A stretch of 64,000 nucleotides of DNA from Streptomyces luteogriseus (GCF_014205055.1 NZ_JACHMS010000001.1:8522501-8586500), one strand, 5' to 3'; positions 8,165-16,644 are shown, counted from the stretch's first letter. The notes: generated by a model not told the origin, from the letters alone. Numbers and translations: made by a program.

Positions 8165-9516
8165 GCCGTTGCGCCTTCCTGCACGATCTCGCTCGCCCGG
8201 TCCTCGAGGGAGGCGTAACAGCGTCCGTCGGCCATGACGTTCCAGCTGCGTGCGATCCCGTTGGCGCGTTCCCAGAAGAGGCTGGGTTCGGTGTACGCGG
8301 CGATCCGCATCGGCCGTCCGTCCCAGCTGCCGCGGTAGACCGGCGCGCCCCAGGGCAGGCGGCTCGCCAGTTCGAAGCCGTGCCGCTCGGCGAACCCGGT
8401 GACGAGGGACAGCGACACCTGATGCTCCCGGCTCCAGACATTGGCGGCGCGGTCGAAGTAGAGGGACTCGGTGCTGGTGGATACGTAGAGCTCTTTGAAG
8501 CAGACCTCCTCGACACCGAGAGCCGCGGCCCACGACAGGTAGTCGGCGACCCCGGCCGCGTCGGCGACGCCGCCGTGCTGGAGGACGCAGATCAGCCTCA
8601 TCCGCAGCCCCGGCCGGCGGTCACGTTCAGCGCGCCAGGTGTCGATCACCGAGCTCACGGGCGTGCGCAGCATCATCAGCCGCTCGCTGACGGCGTCGTC
8701 GTGATGGTGCCGGGAGACCGCCAGCACGCTCAGGCCTGCGGCACTCAAGGCCGCGATGCGGTCGGCCCGGTCGGTGGGCGAGCCCTTCGCCAGGGAGTGC
8801 GCGTTGGTGATCAGGACGACCTTCGGGAAGGCCGCCGAGCAGGCGGACACCAGTCGCAGCTGCTGTTCGAACGGTATGAGCGTGGGCTCTCCGCCACCGG
8901 TGATCACCGCGCGCTCGGCTCCCGCCGCACGGGCGCGCTCCAGCCAGTGGGTGACCGCGTCCCACGGGACCCGTGCGGGCGCCTGGTCACTGGATATCGA
9001 CGCCGAGGAGAAGCAGAACGAACACCGGGCTTGGCAGGCGGAGGCCACCGGCAGAAGCGAAACCGAGCGCGGTCGCGTGTCGGCACAGCTACGCTGCGCC
9101 GAGCCGTGCAGATGCAAGGAGGCGGCCATCGCATCCTCGACGGTTGTCGGACGCAGCGTGAACTCGTCGCCCTTTCGGTCGAGTTCGTGGACCGCTGACA
9201 ACCGGATGCGCGCCTCGTGCAGTTCCATGCCGAGGCCGGTCGACCGATTGGGCACCAGCTTGTCGGGGTCCACCGTGGTTTCCAGCACCAGCAGCCGGTC
9301 GCCCGGAATGGCCAGACGATCCAGCAAGCGTTGCGCCTTGCCGATGCCGATCCCCAACTCCCCGCGGGTCAGCAGGTGGAAGCGGTCGGGATAGGTGCTC
9401 TCCGGTATCCCCGCCTTACCGTAAGCAAACGCGTACTTGTCGAAGCCCTTCGCGAAGTTCGACAGCACGATGACGTGGAAACGCTCATCGCCATGATTCA
9501 TCCCGTCATCATGCAT
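8161..9516 (-). CDS. radical SAM protein with distinctive N-terminal domain
   Basis: A 451-aa protein from the ATG at 9516; a second ATG at 9501 is equally possible. The 4Fe-4S/SAM cluster motif CxxxCxxC is seen as CQARCSFC (Cys161, 165, 168). The SAM-binding glycine motif is GGGEPTL at about residue 207. About 150 residues precede the radical SAM core, an extra domain with FHVIVLSNFAKGFDKYAF near its start that I cannot place. The C-terminal tail has only one extra Cys (DGRCYASLEDR), so there is no full SPASM domain. It forms a coupled operon with the PLP enzyme at 7148. The upstream 5' extension of the frame overlaps the MarR gene and is rejected. The substrate is unknown. Confidence 0.85.
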   Translation of the reverse strand: MHDDGMNHGDERFHVIVLSNFAKGFDKYAFAYGKAGIPESTYPDRFHLLTRGELGIGIGKAQRLLDRLAIPGDRLLVLETTVDPDKLVPNRSTGLGMELHEARIRLSAVHELDRKGDEFTLRPTTVEDAMAASLHLHGSAQRSCADTRPRSVSLLPVASACQARCSFCFSSASISSDQAPARVPWDAVTHWLERARAAGAERAVITGGGEPTLIPFEQQLRLVSACSAAFPKVVLITNAHSLAKGSPTDRADRIAALSAAGLSVLAVSRHHHDDAVSERLMMLRTPVSSVIDTWRAERDRRPGLRMRLICVLQHGGVADAAGVADYLSWAAALGVEEVCFKELYVSTSTESLYFDRAANVWSREHQVSLSLVTGFAERHGFELASRLPWGAPVYRGSWDGRPMRIAAYTEPSLFWERANGIARSWNVMADGRCYASLEDRASEIVQEGATA

Positions 9517-9590
9517 GAACGGGCCCGCACGCCATGGGCGGAATTTCGGCGTGAGCAGCAGGCGGTTGCCCCCGCTCGTGTACGTCGGCC

Positions 9591-10070
9591 TCAGTCCGGC
9601 TTGGGCCGGGATCGCAGGTGTTGCATCTGGGCGTGACTGAGCTCGTGCGCCTGTCGCATGTGACGAGTGATCACTTCGAGCTCGTCTTCGGTGTGGTGGT
9701 CCAGCAGCGCTTGCCAGGCCACGCCGAGGTCGTCCCAGACCGCGGTGACCCGGGCCACGTGTTCGGGCACCGGGGCGACCAGGACCCGGCGGCGGTCCTG
9801 CTGGTCCGGGGTGCGGGCCACGTAACCCCCTCGTTCGAGCCGGTCCACCAGCCGTGTGGCAGAGCCCGTGGTCAGGCCCGTCATATCGGCGATCTGTTTT
9901 ACGGTGAGCGGCCCCGGCTCGGCCGTCAGCAGACTCAGACACTGCACGTCGGTCGCGTGCAGCCCGAGGTGGTCGGCGAGAGCCTGGTTGAACAGTACAT
10001 ACGCCGCGAGGTAGCGGCGGGACTCCATCGACAACTCCTCGTACAGCCGGGCCCTACGCGATTCCGCCAC
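9591..10070 (-). CDS. MarR family transcriptional regulator
   Basis: A 159-aa winged-helix repressor. The HTH and wing are at about residues 45-105 (LTVKQIADMTGLTTGSATRL, then the wing residues RTPDQQDRRRVL, the family's DxRxxxV wing). Start choice: GGAGG at about 10080-10084 is 9 nt before GTG 10070; the nearer GTG at 10079 would abut the ribosome site. It diverges from the NmrA gene at 10169. The 98 bp between them carry three palindromes centred at 10097, 10124 and 10140, so it most likely represses itself and the NmrA gene until a small ligand binds. The ligand is unknown. Confidence 0.9.
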   Translation of the reverse strand: MAESRRARLYEELSMESRRYLAAYVLFNQALADHLGLHATDVQCLSLLTAEPGPLTVKQIADMTGLTTGSATRLVDRLERGGYVARTPDQQDRRRVLVAPVPEHVARVTAVWDDLGVAWQALLDHHTEDELEVITRHMRQAHELSHAQMQHLRSRPKPD

Positions 10071-10088
10071 CTGGATCACCCTCCATTT

Positions 10089-10145
10089 TGCTGCGCGACG
10101 CAGCATTCTATAGTCTGCTGCGTGGCGCAGTCCATGCGTCACGCA
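10089..10145. promoter_or_regulatory. three tandem palindromic operators between marR and nmrA genes
   Basis: Three related palindromes lie in the divergent intergenic region. TGCTGCG-CGA-CGCAGCA (10089-10105) has perfect 7-bp arms. CTGCG-TGG-CGCAG (10118-10130) has 5-bp arms. TGCGT-C-ACGCA (10135-10145) has 5-bp arms. All share a TGCG/CGCA core. An AT-rich stretch, TTCTATAG, at 10106-10113 between the first two could be a -10 element. This arrangement is typical of a MarR regulator controlling both its own gene and a divergent target. Confidence 0.65.
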
Positions 10146-10168
10146 GCTATTCTATCCAGGGGGAAACC

Positions 10169-11074
10169 ATGCTCACTGTCGCCGTCACCGGAGCCACCGG
10201 ACTCCAGGGCGGGGCCACCGCTCGCGCTCTGCTCGCCGTCGGCCACCGGGTGCGCGCGCTCACCCGCCGGCCCGGCTCACCCGCCGCCGACGCCCTGCGC
10301 CGCCTCGGAGCAGAGGTGCGGCGCGCCGACTTCGACGACCGCGCGTCCCTGGACGTGGCCTTCGCCGGGGCGGACTCGCTTTTCGCCGTCATCACTCCCT
10401 TCGGAGCCGACACCGCTGCCGAAGCCCGGCAGGGCAGGACGATCGTCGACGCCGCTGCGGCCGCCCGCATCGGTCACGTCGTGCTCACCTCCGCCGCCCA
10501 CGCCGACCGCGGCACCGGTGTGCCGCACTACGAGAGCAAGTACCTGGTCGAGCGGCACCTGCGTGCTGCCGGCCTGCCCTGGACGGTGCTCGCCCCGGCG
10601 GCGTTCATGGACAACTACACAAGTGGCTGGACCCTCGACGGCTTGCGTGACGGCACCTTCGCCTGGCCCATGCCCACCGGCCGGCCGCTCACGTTCATCC
10701 CGGTCGACGACATCGGCGCATTCGCGGCGCTGGCCCTCCAGCGCCGCGACGAGTTCACCGGAAGGCGCATCGACATCGCCTCCGACGAACGCACACCGGG
10801 CCAGATCGCGGAAACCCTCGCCGCAGTCATCGGCCGCCCGGTGAGCCATCAAGAGGTGCCTCTGGCCTCGGTGCGGACCCGGTCCGCGGACCTGGCCGCC
10901 ATGTTCGAGTACTTCACCACCTCCGGCCTCGATGTCGACGTGGCCGGGCTGCGCCGCGACTACCCCGAAGTCGGCTGGCACAGCTTCGCCGAGTGGGCCC
11001 TCGACCAGGACTGGACCGCGCTCCTGGCCTCCGAGCCGGCACTCCGCAACGGATCTCACCGAACCCGGCGGTGA
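10169..11074 (+). CDS. NmrA family NAD(P)-binding protein
   Basis: A 301-aa atypical short-chain dehydrogenase of the NmrA/SDR-a5 type. The Rossmann dinucleotide motif is GATGLQGG at about residues 7-14. The family signature continues with VVLTSAAHAD and the PHYESKYLVERHLRAAGLPW segment, followed by FIPVDDIGAFAALAL. Members act as NAD(P)H-dependent quinone reductases or redox-sensing regulators. AGGGGG at about 10158-10163 lies before the ATG at 10169. It diverges from a MarR gene across three palindromic operators, so it is a likely target of that repressor; MarR-regulated NmrA genes often respond to quinones or electrophiles. The precise substrate is not visible. Confidence 0.88.
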   Translation: MLTVAVTGATGLQGGATARALLAVGHRVRALTRRPGSPAADALRRLGAEVRRADFDDRASLDVAFAGADSLFAVITPFGADTAAEARQGRTIVDAAAAARIGHVVLTSAAHADRGTGVPHYESKYLVERHLRAAGLPWTVLAPAAFMDNYTSGWTLDGLRDGTFAWPMPTGRPLTFIPVDDIGAFAALALQRRDEFTGRRIDIASDERTPGQIAETLAAVIGRPVSHQEVPLASVRTRSADLAAMFEYFTTSGLDVDVAGLRRDYPEVGWHSFAEWALDQDWTALLASEPALRNGSHRTRR

Positions 11075-11120
11075 GCCGGTACGGCCGGTGCGGCCGAATG
11101 ATCCGAACCGATACCGGGAA

Positions 11121-12239
11121 TCAGGCCGCGACGAGCTCCTGCTCGTGGGCCGGCGTCTCGACCTTGGGCTTCTTGTTCGGCAGCGAGAGCCGGAAGACCT
11201 TGCGCCACGCGGAGAACACCTGCTTGGGCAGCGGCCCGGTGACGTACTCCAGCTCGTACTTGTCGAACAACGCGCGCACCTTCACCGCGACCTCGGCGTA
11301 CCGGTTGCTCGGCAGGTCCGGGAACAGGTGGTGCTCGATCTGGTGCGACAGGTTGCCCGTCATGAAGTGCATGGCCTTGCTGCCGCTGATGTTCGCCGAG
11401 CCCATCATCTGGCGCAGATACCACTGGCCGCGCGTCTCGCCCCTGATCGACCGGCGCTCGAAGACCTGCACGCCCTCGGGGAAGTGCCCGCACATGATCA
11501 CCGAGTGGGTCCAGAGGTTGCGGACCAGATTCGCGGTGAACGTGGCGGCGAGCGTGGGCAGGAACGAGGGGCCCGACAGCAGCGGGTGGATCACGTAGTC
11601 CTTGAGCACCTGCTTGCGGATCTTGCGGCCCACGGCCTTGGCCCGCGCGCGGAACTCCGGGTTCTTGCGGCGGCGCTTGTTCAGGTTCTTGCCGAGTTCC
11701 AGGTCGTACGCCGCGATGCCGTACTCGAAGAAGCAGGCGTTGATGAAGTTCCACAGCGGCTGGCCGAGGTGGAACGGGTGCCACTTCTGGTCCTCGTCGA
11801 CGCGCATGATGCCGTAGCCGAGGTCGTTGTCCTTGCCGATCACGTTGGTGTACGTGTGGTGCAGCTCGTTGTGCGAGTGCTTCCACTGATCGGCCGGCGA
11901 GACGTGATCCCACTCCCAGGTGGTGGAGTGGATCTTCGGGTCCCGCATCCAGTCCCACTGGCCGTGCAGGATGTTGTGGCCGATCTCCATGTTGTCCATG
12001 ATCTTCGCCACGGACAGACCGGCGGTGCCGATCACCCACGCGGGCGGGAAGATCGAGAACAGCAGCACGCCCCTGCTGACCAGCTCGAGCTTGCGCTGCG
12101 CCGAGATCACCTTACGGATGTAGGCGGCGTCCTTCTCGCCGCGGCCGGCGATCACCTCGTCGCGGATCGCGTCCAGCTCGCGGCCGAGCTCCTCGATCTG
12201 CTCCGCGGTGAGGTGGGCGGTGGGGTCGATGGCGGTCAA
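11121..12239 (-). CDS. membrane acyl-CoA/acyl-lipid desaturase (DesA3-like)
   Basis: A 372-aa di-iron fatty acid desaturase. All three histidine clusters are present: HNILH (about 88-92), HSHNELHH (about 121-128) and HQIEHH near residue 305. Hydrophobic segments flank them, including LLFSIFPPAWVIGTAGL at about 60-76, so it sits in the cytoplasmic membrane. The start is taken as TTG 12239, because TAGGAG overlapping the stop of the upstream reductase gene is its only good ribosome site. It lies 7 bp after that reductase, an operon like the mycobacterial desA3 (Rv3229c)-Rv3230c pair that makes delta-9 unsaturated acyl chains. Regiospecificity here is inferred. Confidence 0.9.
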   Translation of the reverse strand: MTAIDPTAHLTAEQIEELGRELDAIRDEVIAGRGEKDAAYIRKVISAQRKLELVSRGVLLFSIFPPAWVIGTAGLSVAKIMDNMEIGHNILHGQWDWMRDPKIHSTTWEWDHVSPADQWKHSHNELHHTYTNVIGKDNDLGYGIMRVDEDQKWHPFHLGQPLWNFINACFFEYGIAAYDLELGKNLNKRRRKNPEFRARAKAVGRKIRKQVLKDYVIHPLLSGPSFLPTLAATFTANLVRNLWTHSVIMCGHFPEGVQVFERRSIRGETRGQWYLRQMMGSANISGSKAMHFMTGNLSHQIEHHLFPDLPSNRYAEVAVKVRALFDKYELEYVTGPLPKQVFSAWRKVFRLSLPNKKPKVETPAHEQELVAA

Positions 12240-12246
12240 GGTGCTC

Positions 12247-13302
12247 CTACCGTTCGATGTCACAAGGGCCCGCCGCGGCGGACACGCAGGTCTGGATGAG
12301 GACGCCCGGTTCGGCCTCGGTGATCTCGCCGGTGCGCAGGTCGCGGACGGCGCCCGCCTTGAGCGGCGTGACGCAGCCGAAGCAGATGCCCATGCGGCAC
12401 CCGGAGGGCATGAGCACGCCGGCCTCCTCGCCGACGTCCAGCAACGGCTTGGCGCCGTCCGCGTCGACGGTCTTGCCGGTGGCGCTGAACGTGACCTCGC
12501 CGCCGTCACCGGCGACGACGATGCGGGGGCGGAAGCGTTCGGTGTGCAGGCGCTCGGGGACGCCGTACTCGCTCCAGTGCTTTTCGGCGGCGTCGAGCAG
12601 GCCCGCGGGCCCGCAGGCCCAGGTCTCGCGCTCGGCCCAGTCGGGCACGAGTTCGTCGAGACGGGCGATGTCGAGCATGCCGTCGGTGTCGGTGTGCACC
12701 TCGGTGAGCCGCAGCTTCTTGTCCGCGACCAGGCGGTGCAGCTCGTCGCGGAAGATCACGTCCTGCGGCTGTGGCGCGCAGTGGACCATGACGACGTCGT
12801 TGAACCCGGTGTCGCGCAGCATGCCCATCACGGGTGTGATGCCACTGCCTGCCGTCAGGTAGAGAACCTTGGAGGGCTTGGCCTCCGGCAACACGAAGTC
12901 ACCGGTCGCCTGGTCGAGCTGGATCAATGTGCCCGGTGTCGCCCTGCGGACCAGGTGGTTGCTGACCTTGCCGTCCGGGATCGCCTTCACGGTGATCGTG
13001 ACCCGGCCGTCCCGGCGATCGGTCGGCGAGGTGACCGAGTAGGCACGCCACAGGCGCACCCCGTCGACGTCCACGCCGATCCGCACGTACTGACCGGCCG
13101 TATGCCCACGCCAGCCCCGTCCCGGCCTGATCACGATGGTCGCGGCGTCCCTCGTCTCGGGGTGCACGGCCTCGATGCGACCCCGCAGGTCAGCGCCCGC
13201 ACGCAGCGGGCTGACCAGGTCGAGGTAGTCCGACGGCAGCAGCGGCGTCGTGACCATCTCCAGCAGTTTCCACGCCCTGCTGCGGAGGGCTGCACTCGTC
13301 AT
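12247..13302 (-). CDS. ferredoxin reductase partner of the desaturase
   Basis: A 351-aa flavoprotein with an FAD-binding barrel (RAYSVTSPTD, about residues 90-100), an NAD(P)-binding domain (LTAGSGITPVMGML) and a C-terminal plant-type 2Fe-2S domain. The cluster cysteines are in CRMGICFGC and a later LIQTC. This is the Rv3230c-type oxidoreductase that passes electrons from NAD(P)H to a membrane desaturase. The desaturase gene follows 7 bp downstream on the same strand. The start ATG at 13302 has a GGAG close by (short spacer). The gene diverges from a PucR-type regulator at 13389, which may control the operon. Confidence 0.9.
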   Translation of the reverse strand: MTSAALRSRAWKLLEMVTTPLLPSDYLDLVSPLRAGADLRGRIEAVHPETRDAATIVIRPGRGWRGHTAGQYVRIGVDVDGVRLWRAYSVTSPTDRRDGRVTITVKAIPDGKVSNHLVRRATPGTLIQLDQATGDFVLPEAKPSKVLYLTAGSGITPVMGMLRDTGFNDVVMVHCAPQPQDVIFRDELHRLVADKKLRLTEVHTDTDGMLDIARLDELVPDWAERETWACGPAGLLDAAEKHWSEYGVPERLHTERFRPRIVVAGDGGEVTFSATGKTVDADGAKPLLDVGEEAGVLMPSGCRMGICFGCVTPLKAGAVRDLRTGEITEAEPGVLIQTCVSAAAGPCDIER

Positions 13303-13332
13303 GACTCCAGCTTGCTGCGCCGCAGGCGTAAA

Positions 13333-13348
13333 GTCCTGACCGCAGGAC
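13333..13348. promoter_or_regulatory. palindrome in the desaturase/PucR divergent promoter region
   Basis: GTCCTG-accg-CAGGAC has perfect 6-bp arms. It lies between the reductase start (13302) and the regulator start (13389). A near-repeat of CGCAGG-CGTAAA occurs on either side. It is a plausible operator for the divergent regulator, but there is no direct evidence of binding. Confidence 0.4.
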
Positions 13349-13388
13349 GTAAATCTGGACGGCTGATTTGTTCGCAGGGAATAGAATC

Positions 13389-14528
13389 GTGAGCCATGCA
13401 ATCCGGAGGGCCAGCGAACTGGCCCTGGATGAGACGACGGTCACCGCACTGCGGGCCGCGCTGAAGACCACCGCCGACGAGGTCGTCCAGGCGATCATCG
13501 ATGAGGTCCCTCCCTACGCCAACGCCCTTTCGGGCAGCATGGGGGGCACCATCCGCCGAGCCGTCCGCACCGCCCTGGGGCACTACCTGGACCTCGCGAG
13601 CGGCAACGCCACGGGCGGCGACGGCGGTGACGCGGCCTACGAGCTGGGCCGCGGTGAGGTTCGCGACGGCCGTTCGATGGACGCCCTGCTCAGCGCCTAC
13701 CGCGTCGGCGCCCGCGTGGCCTGGCGATGCCTGGCAGCGGGTGCCGTTTCCGCAGGTCTGCCCGCCGCCGAGGTCGCCAAGTTCGCCGAGCTGACCTTCG
13801 CCTACATCGACGAGCTCTCCGCCGCGAGCGCCGCGGGCCACGCCGACGAACTGGCCGCCCGGGGCCGGGACCACGAGCGCCACCTGGAACACCTGGCCCG
13901 CGACCTCCTCGCCGGCGCGAGCCCGGACGCGCTGCTGGCCTCTGCTCAACGGGCCGGGTGGCAGCCCCCCGTTTCGCTGACCGCGGTCCTGCTGCCCGCT
14001 GCCCAGGCCCGGCCCGCCTTCCGCGCGCTCGACCCAGGCACCCTCGTCCTCGACGACCTGCCGGACGCCTTCGGCGTGCTGCTCGTCCCCGATGCCGACC
14101 GATCACATCTCTTGAGGCAGCTGACCGACCGCGCCGCCGTGGTCGGCCCGGCCCGGCCATGGACGCGTGCGTCCGCCTCGTACGCACGAGCCGTACGCGC
14201 GCGCTCCCTCTCCTGCGATATCCGCGACACCGAGGACCACCTGCCCGAGCTGGTGCTGAGCGCCGACGTGGACGCGTTCGCAGACCTGCGTGCCCGAGCC
14301 CTCGCACCGTTGCGGACCTTGCCCGACGCAACCGCGCGGCGACTGGAGGAGACGTTGCGGGCGTGGCTGCTGCACCAGGGCAGGCGGGATGAGGTGGCGG
14401 CGGCGTTGTTCGTCCATCCCCAGACCGTCCGGTACCGGATGTCGCAGCTGCGCGAGCTGTTTCCGGATCTCGCATCGCCGCACCGGGTCCTTGAACTGAC
14501 GCTGGCGGTCGGACTTCAGGGCAACTGA
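13389..14528 (+). CDS. PucR/CdaR-type transcriptional regulator
   Basis: A 379-aa protein. A long helical N-terminal sensor region (residues 1-160) and a middle domain lead to the C-terminal PucR helix-turn-helix at about 330-370 (RDEVAAALFVHPQTVRYRM, then LRELFPDL), which defines the family. GTG 13389 is preceded by AGGGA with an 8-nt spacer; the frame opens earlier at a TTG without a better site. It is divergent from the desaturase/reductase operon, with a palindrome between. Homologous regulators next to DesA3-type operons support a role in controlling membrane lipid unsaturation. The effector is unknown. Confidence 0.85.
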   Translation: MSHAIRRASELALDETTVTALRAALKTTADEVVQAIIDEVPPYANALSGSMGGTIRRAVRTALGHYLDLASGNATGGDGGDAAYELGRGEVRDGRSMDALLSAYRVGARVAWRCLAAGAVSAGLPAAEVAKFAELTFAYIDELSAASAAGHADELAARGRDHERHLEHLARDLLAGASPDALLASAQRAGWQPPVSLTAVLLPAAQARPAFRALDPGTLVLDDLPDAFGVLLVPDADRSHLLRQLTDRAAVVGPARPWTRASASYARAVRARSLSCDIRDTEDHLPELVLSADVDAFADLRARALAPLRTLPDATARRLEETLRAWLLHQGRRDEVAAALFVHPQTVRYRMSQLRELFPDLASPHRVLELTLAVGLQGN

Positions 14529-14622
14529 CGCGTTCCTCGCCCGAACCGATGACCTCGTCGTGGACGGCATCGCCGACGACTCCACGACCCGCCTGACGGC
14601 AGTCCGCGGCGGCATCTGTCGC

Positions 14623-14865
14623 TCGGCCGTGGGCACGCCGGACCCGCAGGTCCTCAACGGCACGGCCCGGCCGGTACACGGCGCGGACGTCGCGGTGATC
14701 GTGACCAACGGCGGGGTGACCGGACCGGCCGTCACCTTCGCTGAGCAGCAGCGGCCGCACGTGGTGGACCGCAAGACCCTGGCCGCGTGGGCTTCGGGCT
14801 CCCGGCCGCTGCGGGAACTGCTGCCGGCCGTTCTGCCCCCGAGACGGCCCACATCTCCGCGCGTC
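14623..14865 (+). pseudogene. C-terminal remnant of an Mrr-like nuclease gene
   Basis: An ~80-codon stretch reading SAVGTPDPQVLNGTARPV onward matches, at both protein and DNA level (about 85% by eye), the C-terminal third of the intact Mrr-like gene at 34271-34972. The catalytic part (the D and QxK residues) and the membrane-anchored N-terminus are missing, and the frame runs on into unrelated sequence. It is therefore a decayed copy. It sits directly after the PucR gene and before the long noncoding leader. Confidence 0.75.
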
Positions 14866-14929
14866 GTTGTCCGAGGCCGATTACCCCACTGGCCGATGTG
14901 CGGAAATCTATGCTGACCGGAGTAGACAT

Positions 14930-15600
14930 TCGGGCGCGAGCCTGGTTAAGGTTTCTCTCGTAGCCGAGATCAACGGGGCCTGGCAGAGATGAACTGCCGG
15001 CCGGCAGTACACGTAGTTGCAGTGCGAAGGACGGTCCGGTGGTGGAGTTGCGAAGCCAAGATGTTGCAGGACGGCGACGGGACTGACGACCGGACCGGGT
15101 GGCCCGCAGTGATCAGGGGCCGCCGTGAGTCATGCCGCGGTTGACGCGGTGGCATGACCCGTAGGTGCAGTTCGCAGTACCGGCAGTGAAGTCGGTAGCA
15201 GTACCTCGGTGAAGGCGTCGGCTGCGGACGCGCGCACCGGGAGGTTCGGCAGTGGGGTTCCAAGCCGGAGCAGACGCAGGACGGGCGACGGGGCTGGCTG
15301 CCGAAGAGCGGCGCTGTTGCAGGCCGCTGAGCAGTGAGTAGCTGAGCACAGAGGGAAGAACGGAGGAGCCGAGCGCCATCAGGATCGCCCGGGCGGAAGT
15401 CGTGGGCCCGGGTACCGCAGGACATCGATAGTGAGGTGGTCTTCGGTCAAGCAACCGCGATCCCCGCACCCCCGGCCGCATCCAGGCCGGGTCCGCGGAC
15501 ACAGCAGGCCGGCGCAGTACCAGGGCCGGCAGATGGTGTAGCAGTTCCTTCGGGGCCCTGGCGCCAATGGCGCCAGGGCCCCTCCACGCGTTCCACAGAG
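14930..15600 (+). ncRNA. long structured leader or ncRNA upstream of MerR-like gene
   Basis: About 670 bases with no credible reading frame lie immediately upstream of the MerR-like gene at 15608. The sequence has the look of structured RNA. There are many GCAG/GCAGT repeats, a hairpin at 15129-15158 (GTCATGCC paired with GGCATGAC, with an inner GCG/CGC), and a terminal perfect 14-bp hairpin at 15553-15583. An AT-richer stretch around 14940-14955 (GGTTAAGG) could hold a promoter. Function is inferred from position: it is either an independent small RNA or a cis-acting 5' leader. Confidence 0.4.
15553..15583 (+). terminator. perfect 14-bp hairpin just before the MerR-like gene (possible attenuator)
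   Basis: GGGGCCCTGGCGCC and its exact complement are separated by a 3-base AAT loop, with no U-tract after it, as is common for Streptomyces terminators. It ends 21 bases before GTG 15605 and 24 before ATG 15608. A terminator here would stop transcription of the leader unless read-through is allowed, so an attenuation mechanism is plausible. Confidence 0.6.
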
Positions 15601-15607
15601 AGGTGTG

Positions 15608-15946
15608 ATGACAGCAGACGACGCGTACGGCCGTCTCGATGACGACGACTACCCCGCCTACACCATGGGCCGGGCCGCCGAACTGCTCGGCACCACCCAG
15701 GGCTTCCTCCGCGCCATCGGCGAAGCCCGCCTGATCACCCCGCTCCGCTCCCCAGGCGGGCACCGCCGCTACTCCCGCTACCAACTGCGCATCGCCGCCC
15801 GCGCCCGGGCACTCGTCGACCAGGGAACCCCCATCGAGGCCGCCTGCCGCATCGTCATCCTCGAAGACCAACTCGAAGAGGCCCGGCGCATCAACGACGA
15901 ATACCGCCGCGCCGCCGAATCCGCGAACCCGCCGACCGCGGCCTGA
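15608..15946 (+). CDS. MerR-family (HspR-like) DNA-binding protein
   Basis: A 112-aa protein with one MerR-type winged helix: YTMGRAAELLGTTQGFLRAI, then SPGGHRRYSRYQLR (the RRYS/RRYxxxxL signature). A C-terminal coiled-coil helix, VILEDQLEEARRINDEYRR, would dimerise. The layout resembles HspR more than metal-responsive MerR proteins, since no ligand-binding Cys residues are present. GTG at 15605 and ATG at 15608 are both in frame; the ATG is chosen, with AGAGAGG just upstream. A long noncoding leader ending in a strong hairpin precedes it, suggesting control by transcription attenuation. Targets are unknown. Confidence 0.8.
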   Translation: MTADDAYGRLDDDDYPAYTMGRAAELLGTTQGFLRAIGEARLITPLRSPGGHRRYSRYQLRIAARARALVDQGTPIEAACRIVILEDQLEEARRINDEYRRAAESANPPTAA

Positions 15947-16068
15947 GACGGGGATGCACTCTCGCTGTTCCGGACGTGGACGTCCGGGATGTTGCGGAAG
16001 AGCTCTGTTCGAAGCAGTTCACCCCGCGAGCACGGGCCTGCGGGCCCGAGCGCTCGCACAAGGGGGCG

Positions 16069-16644
16069 TCACCACGACACCTCGCGGACGCCGGCCCGGC
16101 TCTGCGGCTGGATCGTGGCGGTGATCTCCGACCGGTGGCGGCTCGCCGAGAACGTCACCGTGAGCGTCTGCGCCTCGGTCCGGCTCGTACTCACCGTGAA
16201 CCCCCGGTTCGGCACCGCCGAGATCAGGCACACCGCGTCGTCACCGAACCGCACGGTGGCCTTGCCGCCCTCGGACGCCACCGTGTAGACACCGGCGCCG
16301 CCTTCCTGGCACCCCGAGCCGTCCGCACCGGTCGGCGCCCCCGGGGCACTGGTGCGGGCGGTCGGTGTCGGCGTGGGCGTGGGCGTCGGGCCGGGACCGG
16401 TCGCCGGCGCGCTGCTCCGGGGCGGCGGGCTGGGCCGGCGGCTGCTCGCCGACGGACTCGGGGAGGGCTTCGCGGTGGTGGGGCCGGGCCGCGAGGACTT
16501 CAGGGGCTCACTCGGTGCGGACTGCGCGACCGGCGCGGTCGGCCGGGTCGACCCCACCACGAAGTGAATGGTGAGGATGACAGCGGTGACACTGGCTGCC
16601 GTGCAGACCAGCCATATGATCAGGTAGCGCAAGAGGCGGGACAC
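16069..16644 (-). CDS. membrane-anchored protein with Pro/Ser/Thr-rich linker
   Basis: A 191-aa protein starting at GTG 16642-16644. An N-terminal membrane helix (YLIIWLVCTAASVTAVILTI, about residues 7-26) is followed by a ~75-residue linker of Pro, Ser and Thr. After that comes a ~90-residue extracellular domain with two Cys (SGCQEGG and DAVCLIS) that could form a disulfide. The product probably faces outward from the membrane. It diverges from a two-component system beginning 36 bp away, so it may be a target or accessory of that system. No named family is recognised. Confidence 0.75.
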   Translation of the reverse strand: MSRLLRYLIIWLVCTAASVTAVILTIHFVVGSTRPTAPVAQSAPSEPLKSSRPGPTTAKPSPSPSASSRRPSPPPRSSAPATGPGPTPTPTPTPTARTSAPGAPTGADGSGCQEGGAGVYTVASEGGKATVRFGDDAVCLISAVPNRGFTVSTSRTEAQTLTVTFSASRHRSEITATIQPQSRAGVREVSW

